A stretch of 64,000 nucleotides of DNA from Pseudochrobactrum sp. sp1633 (GCF_030376605.1 NZ_JARRAE010000008.1:100421-164420), one strand, 5' to 3'; positions 16,368-27,846 are shown, counted from the stretch's first letter. Program-made: numbers and translations. The notes: generated by a model from the sequence alone, not told the origin.

Positions 16368-18176
16368 TTATCCGATCAGTGTTTCAGCTTCAGGAGCAGA
16401 CTGGAGTTGATAGAAGCGGGCATAGACACCGTTTTCGATGGCCACGAGATCTGCATGGCGGCCTTCTTCAACAATATTGCCAGCTTCCATAACGATGATT
16501 TTATCAGCACTGACCACAGTTGAAAGACGATGAGCAATCACAATCGTGGTGCGGTCTTTCATAATGGTTTCCAATGCCTGCTGAACCCGCTTTTCGGAGT
16601 CATTATCGAGTGCCGATGTTGCCTCATCCAGCAGCAAGATCGGTGCATTGCGCACAATCGCACGGGCAATGGAAAGGCGCTGACGCTGGCCGCCAGAGAG
16701 CGTGACGCCGTTTTCGCCGACCGGACTGTCATAACCCTGTGGCTGACGAATGATAAACTCATGGGCATTAGCCAGTTTTGCAGCCTCAATAACTTCCTCT
16801 TGCGTCGCATCAGGGCGACCATAGCGGATATTATCGGCAATGGAGCCTTCAAACAGATAAGGCTGCTGTGAAACATAGGCGATGGAATGGCGCAGTGAAT
16901 TGACGGTAACGCCAGCGATATCCTGATCATCGATGAGAATACGGCCGCTGTTGACGTCATAAAAGCGCTGAATCAGTGTAATGAGCGTGGATTTTCCGGC
17001 ACCTGATGCGCCGACAATAGCCGTGGTTTCTCCGGCCTGAGCAATAAAGCTGATGCCTTTCAGAACCTGTTGATATTCCGGATTGTCTTTGGCGTGATAG
17101 GCAAACTCGACATCTTCAAAACGAACAGTTCCGTCTTTGATGTTCAGCTCCACAGCATCCGGCCGGTCGGTTTGTGCTGGTTTCAGATCCAGAATTTCAT
17201 AGATCATACGGGCATTAACCAGCGCGCGCTCCAGATTGACCTGAAGGCGGGCAAGACGACGCGCCGGATCATAGGCCAGCATCATGGATGTGATGAATGC
17301 AAACATGGTGCCCGGAGGCTGCTGCTCGGCGATGGCACGATAACCGGCATAGGCAATGACCGCGGCGATGGCGATACCGGCGAGAATTTCAGAGATCGGG
17401 GTGACACGTTCAGAAACACTGGCGATCTTGTTCGAGCGCGCTTCTGCCCGCTCGATCAACCCGTTGATCTTGTTGCGCAGCTGATCTTCCATCGTAAAAG
17501 CTTTAACGATGGCGATGCCTTGTGTGGTTTCCTGCATCGCACCGAGCAGGTGCGAATTCAAATGAACAACTTCTCTGGTCACGGTGCGGATACGGCGTGA
17601 AACATAGGTAACTGTCAGAATCAGCGGCGGCGCGATCAGCAGGGAATAAAGCGACAGATAAGGTTCTTGATAAACCATGATGCAGAGAAGGCCGACGAGC
17701 ATCACCGCATCGCGTGCAAGGGACGTGACGGTCATATTCATCAGGTCGCGCATGCCTGAAATATTCTGATTGATCTGCGCTGCCAGATGACCGGAACGAT
17801 GATCATTATAAAAATTCAGTCCCAGCTTCATCAGATGGGCGAAAATACGTTTCTGATAGATTGCAGCCAGATTATTGCCGATTTTGGCCAGTTGCACGGC
17901 CTGAATATAGCTGCCGAGGCCGCGCAGGATGAATGCGAGTAAAATAGAGCCGGAAATAGCTGCGATAAGATCAGCACGTTGCCTGTAAAAAATGTCGTTG
18001 ATGACATCGCGCATAATATAGCCGACAAAAACTGTGGCGCCCGATATCATCAGCGAACCGGCAATAGCTTTGGCATAAGAAATTTTGTGATCAGAAAAAT
18101 TCTCAGAGAGCACACGACGGATCATCTGTGTGGTTTCTGCCGGATCATTGTTCTTTTTCTTTTTAAATAAGCTCAC
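16368..18176 (-). CDS. ABC transporter, fused permease and ATPase (MsbA-like)
   Basis: A 602-residue half-transporter acting as a homodimeric exporter in the inner membrane. The N-terminal type I exporter membrane domain has about six helices (residues 40-330). The nucleotide-binding domain has Walker [10 protein letters not shown] (about 389-397), the signature LSGGQRQR (about 493-500), Walker [13 protein letters not shown] and a switch His in IVIAHRLST. The family includes MsbA (lipid A flippase) and multidrug exporters. The substrate cannot be read from sequence, though lipid A-type export is plausible. It is tightly linked to dapB downstream. Confidence 0.93.
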   Translation of the reverse strand: MSLFKKKKNNDPAETTQMIRRVLSENFSDHKISYAKAIAGSLMISGATVFVGYIMRDVINDIFYRQRADLIAAISGSILLAFILRGLGSYIQAVQLAKIGNNLAAIYQKRIFAHLMKLGLNFYNDHRSGHLAAQINQNISGMRDLMNMTVTSLARDAVMLVGLLCIMVYQEPYLSLYSLLIAPPLILTVTYVSRRIRTVTREVVHLNSHLLGAMQETTQGIAIVKAFTMEDQLRNKINGLIERAEARSNKIASVSERVTPISEILAGIAIAAVIAYAGYRAIAEQQPPGTMFAFITSMMLAYDPARRLARLQVNLERALVNARMIYEILDLKPAQTDRPDAVELNIKDGTVRFEDVEFAYHAKDNPEYQQVLKGISFIAQAGETTAIVGASGAGKSTLITLIQRFYDVNSGRILIDDQDIAGVTVNSLRHSIAYVSQQPYLFEGSIADNIRYGRPDATQEEVIEAAKLANAHEFIIRQPQGYDSPVGENGVTLSGGQRQRLSIARAIVRNAPILLLDEATSALDNDSEKRVQQALETIMKDRTTIVIAHRLSTVVSADKIIVMEAGNIVEEGRHADLVAIENGVYARFYQLQSAPEAETLIG

Positions 18177-18357
18177 GGTCAGGGAAAATCCTGCTGCTGG
18201 TTTTCAGAAAAGTCCGGCAGCGTTTTTGTTCCGCCGGTGCCTCTTTCCTATAAAGCTACATAAAGCATTTGACCATGCCCCGTGTGAAAGCATGGTCAAT
18301 AACGCTTGAGATTTTCCGGTTGGCTGCAGATTTGCCGGTGCCAGTGGCGCTTTTATA

Positions 18358-19371
18358 TCAGCGCCAGCGACGGCCATCCGTATGAATGTCAAAACGGGCA
18401 GGCGTGCGTGCATAGGCTGAAAGTCCGGCAATGGCTGCCAGAGGGTGGATAATCACATGCACCGGAATGGCTTTCAGAATGTGCTGATGCGGCGCTTTAT
18501 CTTCAAATGCAGCGCGGAAGCTGCCTGTGCGCAATGCGGAGATAATACGCTGCGGAATACCGCCGGAAAGATAAACACCGCCATGCGCCATGAAAATGAG
18601 TGCGAGATCACCGGCAAGACGCCCAAGGTAAATCACAAACAGTTCCAGTGTCTCAATGGCTTGGGTGTTGCTTTTATCCAGAGCAGCATCGGTGATTTCT
18701 GCCGGTGTAATCAGGGATGGCGTCACACCGTCGGCCTGACAAATGGCCTGATAAATATGCTGCAGACCGCGTCCGCAAAGCAGTTGTTCGGCAGAAACGC
18801 GGCCGTCGATCTTTTCAATAAACGGGAAAATCTGCAGGTCGCGCTCTGAACGCGGACCAAAATCCACATGGCCGCCTTCGCCGGGAACCGGCACCCATGT
18901 CTGGCGTGAACGGATAAGACCTGCAACGCCCAAACCTGTTCCGGGGCCCAGAACCACACGTTTGCCGTTCGGATGACCCGGCTCACCGCCGATATTCTCC
19001 AGATGATGATCATCAAGGGAAACAACAGCCAGAGCCTGTGCTTCAAAATCATTGAGAACAGTAATGTCCTGCAGGTTGAAGCGCTCCATCAATTGGCGCG
19101 GCCGGACAACCCACTGGCAATTTGTGAGCGGAATTTCGTCACCTTCAACCGGACCTGCAATGGCAATAACAGCAGAGCGGGGCTGAATGGACGTGTGATC
19201 GAGAACCACAGTCTGGATCGCATCTTCCAGTGTTTCAAAGTCTTTGGTCAGCAGAACCGGAAATTCTTTTGGCTCTGCATAGGAATCAACCAGAATGGCA
19301 AAGCGGGCATTGGTGCCGCCAATATCGCCGATAAGGACGGGGAAAACAAAATTCGGATCGATACTAGGCAT
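18358..19371 (-). CDS. glk: Glucokinase
   Basis: A 337-residue bacterial glucokinase phosphorylating glucose with ATP. The ATP-binding phosphate-1 loop [10 protein letters not shown] lies at about residues 15-24. The sugar-binding segment [10 protein letters not shown] and the motif [11 protein letters not shown] follow, with the C-terminal adenosine-binding segment GGVYLSGGI. It lacks the zinc-binding cysteine cluster of ROK kinases, placing it with the E. coli Glk type. It is separated by about 180 bases from the downstream ABC gene and about 155 from the upstream mepA, so its transcription may be independent. Confidence 0.95.
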   Translation of the reverse strand: MPSIDPNFVFPVLIGDIGGTNARFAILVDSYAEPKEFPVLLTKDFETLEDAIQTVVLDHTSIQPRSAVIAIAGPVEGDEIPLTNCQWVVRPRQLMERFNLQDITVLNDFEAQALAVVSLDDHHLENIGGEPGHPNGKRVVLGPGTGLGVAGLIRSRQTWVPVPGEGGHVDFGPRSERDLQIFPFIEKIDGRVSAEQLLCGRGLQHIYQAICQADGVTPSLITPAEITDAALDKSNTQAIETLELFVIYLGRLAGDLALIFMAHGGVYLSGGIPQRIISALRTGSFRAAFEDKAPHQHILKAIPVHVIIHPLAAIAGLSAYARTPARFDIHTDGRRWR

Positions 19372-19527
19372 TGTTATTACAGCATCCCGTTCTGATTGTT
19401 TTTGGCTTTACACAGTTTCAGATAATGAGCCGGTTCTCTCTTTATCTGATGCTGTTCTAAATCGTTTTAATTCTATATCGGATGCGCTGATTGAAGAAAA
19501 GCGCATAGTTGGTGAATGCCTGCGCTT

Positions 19528-20562
19528 TTATGGTTTTTGCGCAGGCAGCGGGATTGAGGCAGGGGGCACCGGTGCAGCAAACGCAGGCACTTGTGCCGGT
19601 GCGAAAGTCTCTGCCTCATTACCGGTGCTTTTTAATCCGTAGGTCACATCTTTGACGGATGCAGGTGTCGGAGCATTCAGCAAGGCCGCACAGGCTGACG
19701 GCAATTGCGAGACCATCATCACTTTAGGCGGCTTTGGTTTTTCGCCGGGTTTGGCTGGTTTTGCCGGCTTCCAGGGCTCATCGGTAAACCACCAGTCGAG
19801 TGATTTTCCGCAACCGTCATCTTTGCCGGTTGGTTCCTGCGGTTTACAATCCGGTGAACCGGCCTGACAACGCAACCGCACATGGAAATGGTAAAAATGC
19901 CCCCAGTAAGGGCGCACTTTTGCCAGCCAGCTGCGATCGCCGCTCACAGTTTCGCAGAGTTGTTTTTTTATGCCCGGATGCACAAAGAGACGTTCAACTT
20001 GCGGATAGCTGGCGGCATGTTTCAGAAGAGCTGTGCGCGATGCCGTCCATTTCTTCTGGTCAACATAGAGTGAATTGGGCTGCAGCATGGAAACTGCGCT
20101 CACGTCCTCGCGCTCCTGATTGGTAAAGCGGCGGTTGGGCATCGGGGTCAGCCAGATATCGGCATCAAGCCCGACCTGATGGGAGGCATGGCCGGTCAGC
20201 ATCGGGCCGCCGCGCGGCTGCGATATGTCACCGACCAGCAGACCATTCCAGCCGGTTTTTGCTGCATCACGGGAGAGCTTTTCCAAAAGTGCAATCAGGT
20301 TCGGGTGTCCCCAGTTGCGGTTTCTCGACAGGCGCATAACCTGCCAGTTTTGTCCGTCTACCGGCAGGGCGACGGCACCGCTGATACAACCTTTGGAATA
20401 AAACCCGTAAGATTCAGGCGTGCTGACATTTGGCAGTTTGACCGAGCCAAAAGCCTGTTTGGCTGGCGCATCAGCCTGCGCTGTGGTCACTGCGCCGCTT
20501 AATAAGGGAGCCGTCAGGCTCAGACTGAGTGCAATGGCGCAAAGTTTGCGGGCAAATGTCAT
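19528..20562 (-). CDS. mepA: Penicillin-insensitive murein endopeptidase
   Basis: A 344-residue periplasmic LAS-family zinc metallopeptidase that cuts D-alanyl-meso-diaminopimelyl cross-links in peptidoglycan. A Sec signal peptide is evident (positive start, hydrophobic core, cleavage near AQA/D about residue 30). Zinc ligands lie in GHASHQVGLDADIW (HxxxxxxD), and the catalytic region continues to WGHFYHFHVRL. Paired cysteines (SGDRSW region, RLRCQAG, DCK) suggest disulfides. The C-terminal 100 residues are proline-rich and low in complexity, an extension beyond the E. coli protein. Confidence 0.94.
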   Translation of the reverse strand: MTFARKLCAIALSLSLTAPLLSGAVTTAQADAPAKQAFGSVKLPNVSTPESYGFYSKGCISGAVALPVDGQNWQVMRLSRNRNWGHPNLIALLEKLSRDAAKTGWNGLLVGDISQPRGGPMLTGHASHQVGLDADIWLTPMPNRRFTNQEREDVSAVSMLQPNSLYVDQKKWTASRTALLKHAASYPQVERLFVHPGIKKQLCETVSGDRSWLAKVRPYWGHFYHFHVRLRCQAGSPDCKPQEPTGKDDGCGKSLDWWFTDEPWKPAKPAKPGEKPKPPKVMMVSQLPSACAALLNAPTPASVKDVTYGLKSTGNEAETFAPAQVPAFAAPVPPASIPLPAQKP

Positions 20563-20652
20563 GACAACAGGTTCCGTAAGTCAAAATATGTTCGCAGCAT
20601 TGACTGCGTTGCGGCGGCTGACAAGCGTAAAAATATCACAGTCGCAGCGTGT

Positions 20653-21564
20653 TCAGCGGCCTTCGCCCTGTTGAAGAAGGTTTTGCAGCCCTATGCGGTA
20701 GTTTGAAAAGCGTAACTGATAGCCTGTCGCTTTCAGGGCGGCATTGGAAGCGCGTTTACACTCCTGATAAAACGAGCGCGCCATAGGGGAAAGCTCCGCG
20801 GTTTCATAATCAATGGCCGGTGGCGGTGCGATATTCAGTAATTCGGCTGCAAATGTAATGATTTCATGGGCGGGTGCCGGCTCATCATCGGCGAGATTAT
20901 AAATGCCCCCCTGATTGGTGAGTGCCAGATGTGCCAGTGCGCCACCGATATCCTCAACATGGATACGGTTGAAAACATGGTCTTTTTTGATCAGGCGATG
21001 GGCGCGGCCTTGTTTGAGGCTGGCCAGTGCATTGCGTGCCTGTCCCTGAAAAGTCGGGCCGTAAATACCGGCAATCCGCAAAATTGCACAGGCAATATCA
21101 GTACCCTCTACCTGCGCCAGCCATTCCTTTTCGGCGGTGACGCGGGCGGCAGAGCGGGCAGAAAGCGGTTTCAGCTCCGATGTCTCATTCACCCATGCGC
21201 CCTGATAATCACCATAGACGCCGATGGTCGACAGATAGCTGATGAAGCGCGCATTGGCTGCGTAATATGGTAGTCCTTCCGGCATCAGCCGCAAAATCGG
21301 ATCTGTCTCGTCTGCACTGCCGGTTAGTGGCGCAACGGAAGACACGATATGGGTTGCTTGGCTTAATTCATCGCGCAGTTCGGCACTGAGACCTTGCTCG
21401 GCATCGAAGAAAACAGGTGTAATGCCGTTTTTGCGCAAGACCTCTGCCTGCTCCGGACGGCGGACAGTGCCGGTAACCGAGCGGATATTCGCGTTTGGAT
21501 TTTTCCGCAGGGCTTCGATAAAATAATGGGCAGAATAGCCGGAGCCGAACAGAAAAATATGCAT
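20653..21564 (-). CDS. NAD-dependent epimerase/dehydratase-family protein
   Basis: A 303-residue extended SDR-like protein. The N-terminal nucleotide-binding loop is GSGYSAHYF (residues 7-15), a variant of GxxGxxG. YLSTIGVYGDYQGAWVNE follows, and RVHVEDIG-type sequence (NRIHVEDIGGAL) in the C-terminal half. The canonical YxxxK catalytic pair is not obvious, as in YeeZ-like members. Its start overlaps the queG stop by one base, so it is translated with queG. No substrate can be named. Confidence 0.82.
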   Translation of the reverse strand: MHIFLFGSGYSAHYFIEALRKNPNANIRSVTGTVRRPEQAEVLRKNGITPVFFDAEQGLSAELRDELSQATHIVSSVAPLTGSADETDPILRLMPEGLPYYAANARFISYLSTIGVYGDYQGAWVNETSELKPLSARSAARVTAEKEWLAQVEGTDIACAILRIAGIYGPTFQGQARNALASLKQGRAHRLIKKDHVFNRIHVEDIGGALAHLALTNQGGIYNLADDEPAPAHEIITFAAELLNIAPPPAIDYETAELSPMARSFYQECKRASNAALKATGYQLRFSNYRIGLQNLLQQGEGR

Positions 21565-22763
21565 TATTTGTCTTTCTCAAATTGAACGGAGGCTGTCCGC
21601 CATTCTTCAATTACCTCATCATCTTGTTCAAGAGGAAGATGATGGTTTTTGAAACGGGTGAACTCTTGATTTGCAGCCAATCGGGATAATGCCCAGACGG
21701 CTGCTCCGCGTGTTACCGGTGCCGGATCATTCAGTAATGTTTCAATCACCGGAAGATAGGCCGGATTACCTGAATTCCCCGCCGCGATCAGCACATTACG
21801 GATAAAGCGGTCACGGCCGATCCGTTTGACCGGCGAGCCGCTGAAGAGAATACGAAATGCGGGATCATCCAGTTGCAGCAGCGTATCAAGAGCCGGTTCT
21901 TTCAACTCTTCCCGTGCCTGCAATTTAGCCTCTCTGGATACTTGCGCGAATTTATTCCACGGACAGGCCGACAAACAGTCGTCGCAGCCATAGATGCGAT
22001 TACCCATCATCGTGCGAAATTCGTGCGGAATAGGGCCTTTATTCTCAATGGTGAGATAGGAGATGCAGCGCCGTGCATCAATCTGATAGGGCGCGGGAAA
22101 AGCATCGGTCGGGCAGGCATCAAGGCAGGCACGGCATTTGCCGCAACTGTCTTTACCCGCGGTATCGGGCTCCAGATCGGCGGTGGTAAATATAGAGCCG
22201 AGAAACAGCCACGACCCGTATTCGCGGCTGACCATATTGGTGTGTTTGCCCTGCCAGCCCATACCAGCGGAAACCGCCAGCGGCTTTTCCATCACTGGTG
22301 CTGTATCGACAAACACTTTAACCTCGTGGCCGGTGCGCGCGGCAAAGCGGCTGGCCATATGTTTGAGTTTGCCTTTGATAATGTCGTGGTAATCGCGGTT
22401 CTGCGCATAAACAGAAATCGCCCCGCAATCCTTTTTGTCTTGCAGGGTGCGCGGATCATGGTCGGGGCCATAATTCATCGCCAGCATGACGATTGAGCGC
22501 ACTTCATGCCAAAGCTCGGCAGGATTGGAGCGGCGGTCAGCCGTTTCCTCCAGCCATTCCATTGAACCGTGGCGACCACGATCCAGAAAATAGCGCAGCC
22601 GTTGCGGTGCCTGCGGAATAGCATCAGGTGTGGTAATGGCGACGACATCAAAACCAACCGCCGCCGCTTCTTCCATTAAAAAACGTTTCAGACGGATGCT
22701 AAGAGGCTCATCGCTCTTGGCCAATGGTTTTTTAGGTGTGCGATCAGAAATCAAGGTCGCCAT
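21564..22763 (-). CDS. queG: Epoxyqueuosine reductase
   Basis: A 399-residue cobalamin- and iron-sulfur-dependent enzyme catalysing the last step of queuosine synthesis in tRNA, the reduction of epoxyqueuosine to queuosine. Two ferredoxin-type [4Fe-4S] motifs are visible: CGKCRACLDACPTDAF and CDDCLSACPWN. The N-terminal QueG domain includes YAQNRDYHD with the conserved catalytic Asp region. A HEAT-like repeat segment closes the protein (PVTRGAAVWALSRL). Its 5' end overlaps the GST gene by 20 bases and its 3' end overlaps the epimerase gene by one. Confidence 0.95.
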   Translation of the reverse strand: MATLISDRTPKKPLAKSDEPLSIRLKRFLMEEAAAVGFDVVAITTPDAIPQAPQRLRYFLDRGRHGSMEWLEETADRRSNPAELWHEVRSIVMLAMNYGPDHDPRTLQDKKDCGAISVYAQNRDYHDIIKGKLKHMASRFAARTGHEVKVFVDTAPVMEKPLAVSAGMGWQGKHTNMVSREYGSWLFLGSIFTTADLEPDTAGKDSCGKCRACLDACPTDAFPAPYQIDARRCISYLTIENKGPIPHEFRTMMGNRIYGCDDCLSACPWNKFAQVSREAKLQAREELKEPALDTLLQLDDPAFRILFSGSPVKRIGRDRFIRNVLIAAGNSGNPAYLPVIETLLNDPAPVTRGAAVWALSRLAANQEFTRFKNHHLPLEQDDEVIEEWRTASVQFEKDK

Positions 22764-23436
22764 AATGTGATGCCGGAAAAATGCCGCGCACGCGATCAGC
22801 GAGCAGCGGACGGAAAGAAGGGCGGGATTTCATGCGCGCATACCATTCACGGGTCGCGCGGTGCTCAGCCCATTCAATTTCACCCAAATAATCCAGAACA
22901 GAAATGCCGGCAGCAGCGGCCATGTCGGCATAGCTCGGCGTATCACCGGCCAGCCAGTTGCGGGTGGCTGCCAGCCAGTCTGTATAACGCATATGCTGAC
23001 GGATATTGGCACGGGCTGCGCGGATTGCAGTAGAATCAGGTGCTGATGAACCCATTTCCTGAGACATCTGCAGTTTAAACACGCGTTCACGGGCGAGGTG
23101 ACGGGTGACTTCATTTTCAAACTTGATAAGAAACCAGTCCACAAGGCGGCGCACTTCAGCGCGCTCCATCGGTGTTTCCGGCAGCAGGCGGCGGTTGCGT
23201 TTCAATGCGCCGCGGGTTTCATCCATATATTCGGCAATGACCGTTGCACCAACAACCGGCAGGTCATTTTCGGCCAGCAATACGGGCAGGGTTCCTGCAG
23301 GATTGAGTGCCAGAAATTCTTTTCTGCGTGACCACGGACGTTCCTCAATCATCTCTGCTTCAACGCCATATTCATTAAGAATTAGACGGACATAGCGTGA
23401 GGTGGTGGACATCGGGTGGTGAAACAGCGTGAGCAT
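22744..23436 (-). CDS. Glutathione S-transferase family protein
   Basis: A 230-residue cytosolic GST. The thioredoxin-like N-terminal domain runs over residues 1-80 (MLTLFHHPMSTTSRYVRLIL, then NPAGTLPVLL with the cis-Pro and VIAEYMDE as the glutathione-binding Glu/Ser segment). An all-helical C-terminal domain follows (ADMAAAAGISVLDYLGEI). It is the first gene of the GST-queG-epimerase overlap series. The substrate is unknown. Confidence 0.9.
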   Translation of the reverse strand: MLTLFHHPMSTTSRYVRLILNEYGVEAEMIEERPWSRRKEFLALNPAGTLPVLLAENDLPVVGATVIAEYMDETRGALKRNRRLLPETPMERAEVRRLVDWFLIKFENEVTRHLARERVFKLQMSQEMGSSAPDSTAIRAARANIRQHMRYTDWLAATRNWLAGDTPSYADMAAAAGISVLDYLGEIEWAEHRATREWYARMKSRPSFRPLLADRVRGIFPASHYGDLDF

Positions 23437-23868
23437 GTGGTTCGTTAGGTCTTTCAGGTGTGGCTGTACCGGTTATAGCTGTTTTGAAAGCTGCGGCCGG
23501 AAAGCCGGGTAATCAGACTGAATGTTCTGCCAGCTTGTGCGTATCCTGCGAAAAGATCAAACCTTGCAGAAGGCTGTGATCCGGCAGAGTGCTAAACCTG
23601 AACAGAGAGCGGAATAAAAATGCGCCTGCATAGCATTTTGCGCAACTATACATTCTCCCTATAAATAATTGGTTAGGACGCGTGAGCTACATAATAATGC
23701 ATTGCATTCGGACTAAAAACATTTCAACAGGCTAAATTTAAGGCAGCGTTGTTGTTTTTCAGCTTCTTTCCGGCTTTCAGACATAATGTCCGTTAAAATC
23801 GGGCGTTTGAAACCTATCAGAGCCGGACGCGCAATATTGATACAATGCAGACAAAGGTATTCAGCATT
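23437..23868. other. Divergent intergenic region between GST and uppP
   Basis: About 430 bases that must hold the promoters of the GST operon (minus) and uppP (plus). No RNA gene, repeat or operator could be recognised. Confidence 0.5.
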
Positions 23869-24675
23869 ATGAGTGAATGGGCAATATTCGAGGCTGCGAT
23901 TCTCGGTCTATTGGAAGGTTTGACTGAGTTTCTTCCGGTTTCGTCTACCGGTCATCTTTTGCTGGCGGGGCATTTTCTCGGATTTGAATCTACCGGACGC
24001 ACTTTTGAGGTGCTGATTCAGCTCGGTGCGATCCTGGCCATTTTGAGTGTTTATTTCGGGCGTTTGTGGAAGCTGTTTACCGATCTGCCGAATGATGCCG
24101 GTGCGCAGCGTTTTGCGACCGGTGTTGTACTGGCGTTTTTGCCCGCCGCGGTTATCGGTGCTTTTGCGCACAGCTATATCAAGCAGGTTCTGTTTGAAAC
24201 GCCTATGCTGGTTTGCATCATGCTGATTATCGGCGGTTTCATTTTGCTATGGGTCGATCGGCTGCCGCTGCGTCCGCGCTATAATGATGTGACGCAATAT
24301 CCGCTGAAAATGTGCTTTGCCATTGGTCTCGTGCAATGTCTGGCTATGATTCCAGGCGTGTCACGCTCCGGCTCTACCATTGTCGGCGCTTTGCTGATGG
24401 GCTCAGACAAGCGCTCTGCGGCGGAGTTTTCCTTCTTTCTGGCGATGCCGACAATGGCCGGTGCTTTTTCCTATGATCTTTATAAAAACCACGCATTGCT
24501 TTCATCCAATGATCTGATGCAGATCGGGGTCGGATTTGTTGCAGCCTTTATTTCCGGTGTGATTGTGGTGCGCTATTTGCTGGATTATGTTTCCCGCCAC
24601 GGCTTTGCGCTCTTTGCATGGTGGCGTTTGATTGTCGGTTCCGCCGGTTTGGCTGCATTGCTGGTCTGGGGCTGA
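23869..24675 (+). CDS. uppP: Undecaprenyl-diphosphatase
   Basis: A 268-residue integral membrane enzyme that removes the terminal phosphate of undecaprenyl diphosphate, recycling the lipid carrier for peptidoglycan and polysaccharide synthesis. Family signatures are [20 protein letters not shown] near the start and PGVSRSGST in the middle (the catalytic Glu and Arg regions). About eight membrane helices are present. I prefer ATG 23869 because the family starts just before this first motif. An in-frame ATG at 23845 would add eight residues. It is followed by a terminator. Confidence 0.95.
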   Translation: MSEWAIFEAAILGLLEGLTEFLPVSSTGHLLLAGHFLGFESTGRTFEVLIQLGAILAILSVYFGRLWKLFTDLPNDAGAQRFATGVVLAFLPAAVIGAFAHSYIKQVLFETPMLVCIMLIIGGFILLWVDRLPLRPRYNDVTQYPLKMCFAIGLVQCLAMIPGVSRSGSTIVGALLMGSDKRSAAEFSFFLAMPTMAGAFSYDLYKNHALLSSNDLMQIGVGFVAAFISGVIVVRYLLDYVSRHGFALFAWWRLIVGSAGLAALLVWG

Positions 24676-24690
24676 GGCTCAGAAACAGAA

Positions 24691-24720
24691 AAGGCCCCGA
24701 AAGGGGCCTTTATTTTTATT
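24691..24720 (+). terminator. Terminator after uppP
   Basis: AAGGCCCC, a short GAAA loop, GGGGCCTT and a T-rich run form a typical intrinsic terminator 15 bases past the uppP stop. It also lies just beyond the convergent NDUFA9-like gene and may serve both. Confidence 0.85.
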
Positions 24721-24732
24721 CAGCTTGTTGGT

Positions 24733-25722
24733 TTAACGGGCAAGGCTTGCCTTGTCATACTGGCCCAGAGCACGGTAGCGCCACAGATAGGATGGCAGGA
24801 TCGCATCAATCGCCTGTGGTTTGATGCCCAGACCTTCCAGTGTGAGACCGGCATCAGCGGCTTCCTGCGAAACCACATTGTTGCTTTTCAGCAGTTTAAC
24901 CTGATCGCTGGTCAGTGGCGGGTTTGGCAACAGGCCGAGGATTTTGCCCTGCAAGCCGGCAACCCACCAAGGCAGGTTGATAAAGGCGCGCTTACGGCCG
25001 ATCACTTCCAGCGAGATTTCCATGCAGCGGCGCAATGTCAATACTTCCGCACCACCCAGTTCATAGACCTTGCCTGCCTGAAGCTTACCTTCAACGCTGC
25101 GTGCAATCACTTCAGCCACATCGCCGACATAGACCGGCTGGAACTGCGTTTTGCCGCCGCCGATGAGTGGCATGAATGGCGAGAAGCGGGACATGCTGGC
25201 GAATTTGTTGAAGAACTGGTCTTCAGGGCCGAAAATTACACTCGGACGCAGAATAATTGCATCCGGTTTAACGCTCAGTACCTGACGTTCAGCTTCAGCT
25301 TTGGTGCGGGCATATTCTGCGGCGCTCTTCAGGTCTGCACCGAGTGCAGACATATGGAGCAGTGGCAGACCGGCAGCAGCCGTTGCTTCAGCCACATGTT
25401 TTGCACCAATGGCGTGTACGGTGTTGAAACGCTGCTTGCCGCCTTCAGATAAAATACCAACCAGATTAACAACATAGTCAGCACCCTGAACGGCGCGTTC
25501 AACTGACCAGCGATGACGGATATTGGCCTGTACCAGCTGGATCTGTCCAACATTGCCGAGCGGCTGCATATAATAAGCAATTTCCGGTTTGCGCACAGCA
25601 ACGCGAACGCGGTAGCCGCGTCGTGCCAGCGCATCAACCACATGGCGCCCGACAAAACCTGAGCCACCGAAAACTGTGACCAGCTTTGGTGTTGTGCGGT
25701 GATTAAGCGTTTGCGTGTCCAT
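24733..25722 (-). CDS. Complex I NDUFA9-like NAD(P)-binding protein
   Basis: A 329-residue atypical SDR with nucleotide-binding loop GGSGFVGRHV (about residues 19-28) and VVNLVGIL, HMSALGAD, YARTKAEAE (YxxxK) and RPSVIFGPEDQFFNKF blocks. These are characteristic of the NDUFA9 (39-kDa complex I subunit) family common in alphaproteobacteria. In mitochondria the homologue is an accessory subunit of NADH dehydrogenase; the bacterial role is not established. It is convergent with uppP. Confidence 0.88.
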   Translation of the reverse strand: MDTQTLNHRTTPKLVTVFGGSGFVGRHVVDALARRGYRVRVAVRKPEIAYYMQPLGNVGQIQLVQANIRHRWSVERAVQGADYVVNLVGILSEGGKQRFNTVHAIGAKHVAEATAAAGLPLLHMSALGADLKSAAEYARTKAEAERQVLSVKPDAIILRPSVIFGPEDQFFNKFASMSRFSPFMPLIGGGKTQFQPVYVGDVAEVIARSVEGKLQAGKVYELGGAEVLTLRRCMEISLEVIGRKRAFINLPWWVAGLQGKILGLLPNPPLTSDQVKLLKSNNVVSQEAADAGLTLEGLGIKPQAIDAILPSYLWRYRALGQYDKASLAR

Positions 25723-25967
25723 GACCTGTCTCCTGCGCCGGTCCTATCGCGGCATGATAACTGCGCGGATGTTTTTACAAGAGCGCAGTAAACTTTATAC
25801 ATTGTCTCAGCGCTCAACGCGCTTGCCAGCTTTTGGCACCGCTTTACTGGTTTTTTGCCGTTTCGCAAAGGGGACATAATGCTCCATACCCCGAAAGATT
25901 GCACTTTCGGCTTTGTTTTGCATCAAACCCCTTTGCCTTTGCGCAAATCTGCTGCTAAATCGCGCGC

Positions 25968-27776
25968 ATGAGCACACCACTTGACCATATCCGGAATTTT
26001 TCCATCGTCGCCCATATTGATCATGGGAAGTCGACCCTTGCCGACCGTTTGATTCAGCAGACCGGCGGCCTTGAGAATCGTGAGATGAAAGAGCAGGTGC
26101 TCGACTCGATGGATATCGAGCGCGAGCGCGGCATCACGATCAAGGCGCAGACCGTGCGTTTGAATTATCGTGCGAATAATGGTGAGGACTATGTTCTCAA
26201 CCTGATCGATACACCGGGGCACGTTGACTTTGCCTATGAAGTCTCCCGCTCGCTGGCGGCCTGTGAAGGCTCGCTGCTGGTGGTTGATGCTTCACAGGGC
26301 GTGGAAGCGCAGACACTGGCCAATGTCTATCAGGCAATCGACAATAATCATGATCTGGTTGTTGTGCTGAACAAGATCGACTTGCCGGCTGCGGACCCTG
26401 ATCGTGTGAAGGAACAGGTTGAAGATGTGATCGGTATCGATGCATCGGATGCTGTTATGATTTCCGCCAAAAGCGGCATCGGCATTCCGGATGTGCTGGA
26501 AGCGATTGTAAATCGTCTGCCGCCGCCGAGAGAAGGTGACCGCAATGCACCGCTGAAAGCCATGCTGGTTGACAGCTGGTACGACACCTATCTTGGTGTG
26601 ATCGTACTGGTGCGCATCATCGATGGTGTGTTGAAAAAAGGCCAGACCATTCGTATGATGGGTACAGGCGCCAAATATCCGGTGGAGCGCGTTGGCGTGT
26701 TCACGCCGAAGATGGTGGCTGTTGAAGATCTGGGGCCGGGCGAGCTTGGCTTTATTACTGCTTCGATCAAGGAAGTGGCGGATACGCGCGTTGGTGATAC
26801 GATCACCGAAGATAAGCGCCCGACAACCAATATGCTCACTGGCTTCAAACCGGCACAGCCGGTTGTGTTCTGTGGATTGTTCCCTGTGGATGCCGCAGAT
26901 TTTGAAGATCTGCGCGGCGCAATGGGCAAGCTGCGTCTCAATGATGCGAGTTTCTCATTCGAGATGGAAACATCGGCAGCGCTGGGCTTTGGTTTCCGCT
27001 GCGGTTTCCTTGGGCTTTTGCATCTTGAAATCATTCAGGAGCGCCTTGAGCGCGAGTTTAATCTTGATCTGATTGCGACAGCACCTTCGGTTGTCTATCG
27101 CATGAACATGCTAGACGGTTCGGTGAAGGAACTGCACAATCCGGCGGATATGCCGGATGTGGTGAAAATCACCTCCATTGAAGAACCGTGGATTAAAGCG
27201 ACCATTCTGACACCGGATGAATATCTGGGTTCGATCCTGAAACTCTGTCAGGAACGCCGTGGTATTCAGGTTGATCTGTCCTATGTCGGCCCGCGTGCGA
27301 TGGTGACTTATGAACTGCCGCTCAATGAAGTGGTGTTCGATTTCTATGATCGCCTGAAGTCGATTTCCAAAGGCTATGCGTCATTTGACTATAACCTGTC
27401 GGAATATAAAGAAGGCGATCTGGTTAAAATGTCGATCCTCGTCAATGACGAGCCGGTTGATGCGCTTTCGATGCTGGTGCACCGTTCTGCGGCTGAAAAG
27501 CGTGGCCGTGTACTGTGTGAAAAGCTGAAAGAGCTGATCCCGCAGCATATGTTCAAAATTCCGATTCAGGCTGCTATCGGCGGCCGTATCGTTGCGCGTG
27601 AAACCATCTCGGCTCTGCGTAAAGACGTAACGGCTAAGTGTTACGGCGGTGACGTTTCGCGTAAGCGCAAACTTCTGGAAAAGCAGAAGGAAGGTAAGAA
27701 GCGTATGCGCCAGTTTGGCCGCGTGGAAATTCCGCAGGAAGCCTTTATTCAGGCGCTTAAAATGGGCGATGAATAA
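25968..27776 (+). CDS. lepA: Elongation factor 4
   Basis: A 602-residue translational GTPase that binds ribosomes, with a role in translation initiation or back-translocation. The G domain has [11 protein letters not shown] (P-loop), [19 protein letters not shown] and NKIDLP. EF-G-like domains follow, and the LepA-specific C-terminal domain ends with [18 protein letters not shown]. Length and motifs are fully typical. The first codons read ATGAGCACACCACTTGACC, close to the family start. Confidence 0.97.
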   Translation: MSTPLDHIRNFSIVAHIDHGKSTLADRLIQQTGGLENREMKEQVLDSMDIERERGITIKAQTVRLNYRANNGEDYVLNLIDTPGHVDFAYEVSRSLAACEGSLLVVDASQGVEAQTLANVYQAIDNNHDLVVVLNKIDLPAADPDRVKEQVEDVIGIDASDAVMISAKSGIGIPDVLEAIVNRLPPPREGDRNAPLKAMLVDSWYDTYLGVIVLVRIIDGVLKKGQTIRMMGTGAKYPVERVGVFTPKMVAVEDLGPGELGFITASIKEVADTRVGDTITEDKRPTTNMLTGFKPAQPVVFCGLFPVDAADFEDLRGAMGKLRLNDASFSFEMETSAALGFGFRCGFLGLLHLEIIQERLEREFNLDLIATAPSVVYRMNMLDGSVKELHNPADMPDVVKITSIEEPWIKATILTPDEYLGSILKLCQERRGIQVDLSYVGPRAMVTYELPLNEVVFDFYDRLKSISKGYASFDYNLSEYKEGDLVKMSILVNDEPVDALSMLVHRSAAEKRGRVLCEKLKELIPQHMFKIPIQAAIGGRIVARETISALRKDVTAKCYGGDVSRKRKLLEKQKEGKKRMRQFGRVEIPQEAFIQALKMGDE

Positions 27777-27798
27777 TCACTTCAGAGATTTCGAGCAG

Positions 27799-27824
27799 AC
27801 CCGCCTTCCGGCGGGTTTGTTTTA
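27799..27824 (+). terminator. Terminator after lepA
   Basis: ACCCGCC, TTCC loop, GGCGGGT and a T-rich tail, about 22 bases past the lepA stop. Confidence 0.8.
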
Positions 27825-27846
27825 ATTAAATTCAGGATTTTAAAAA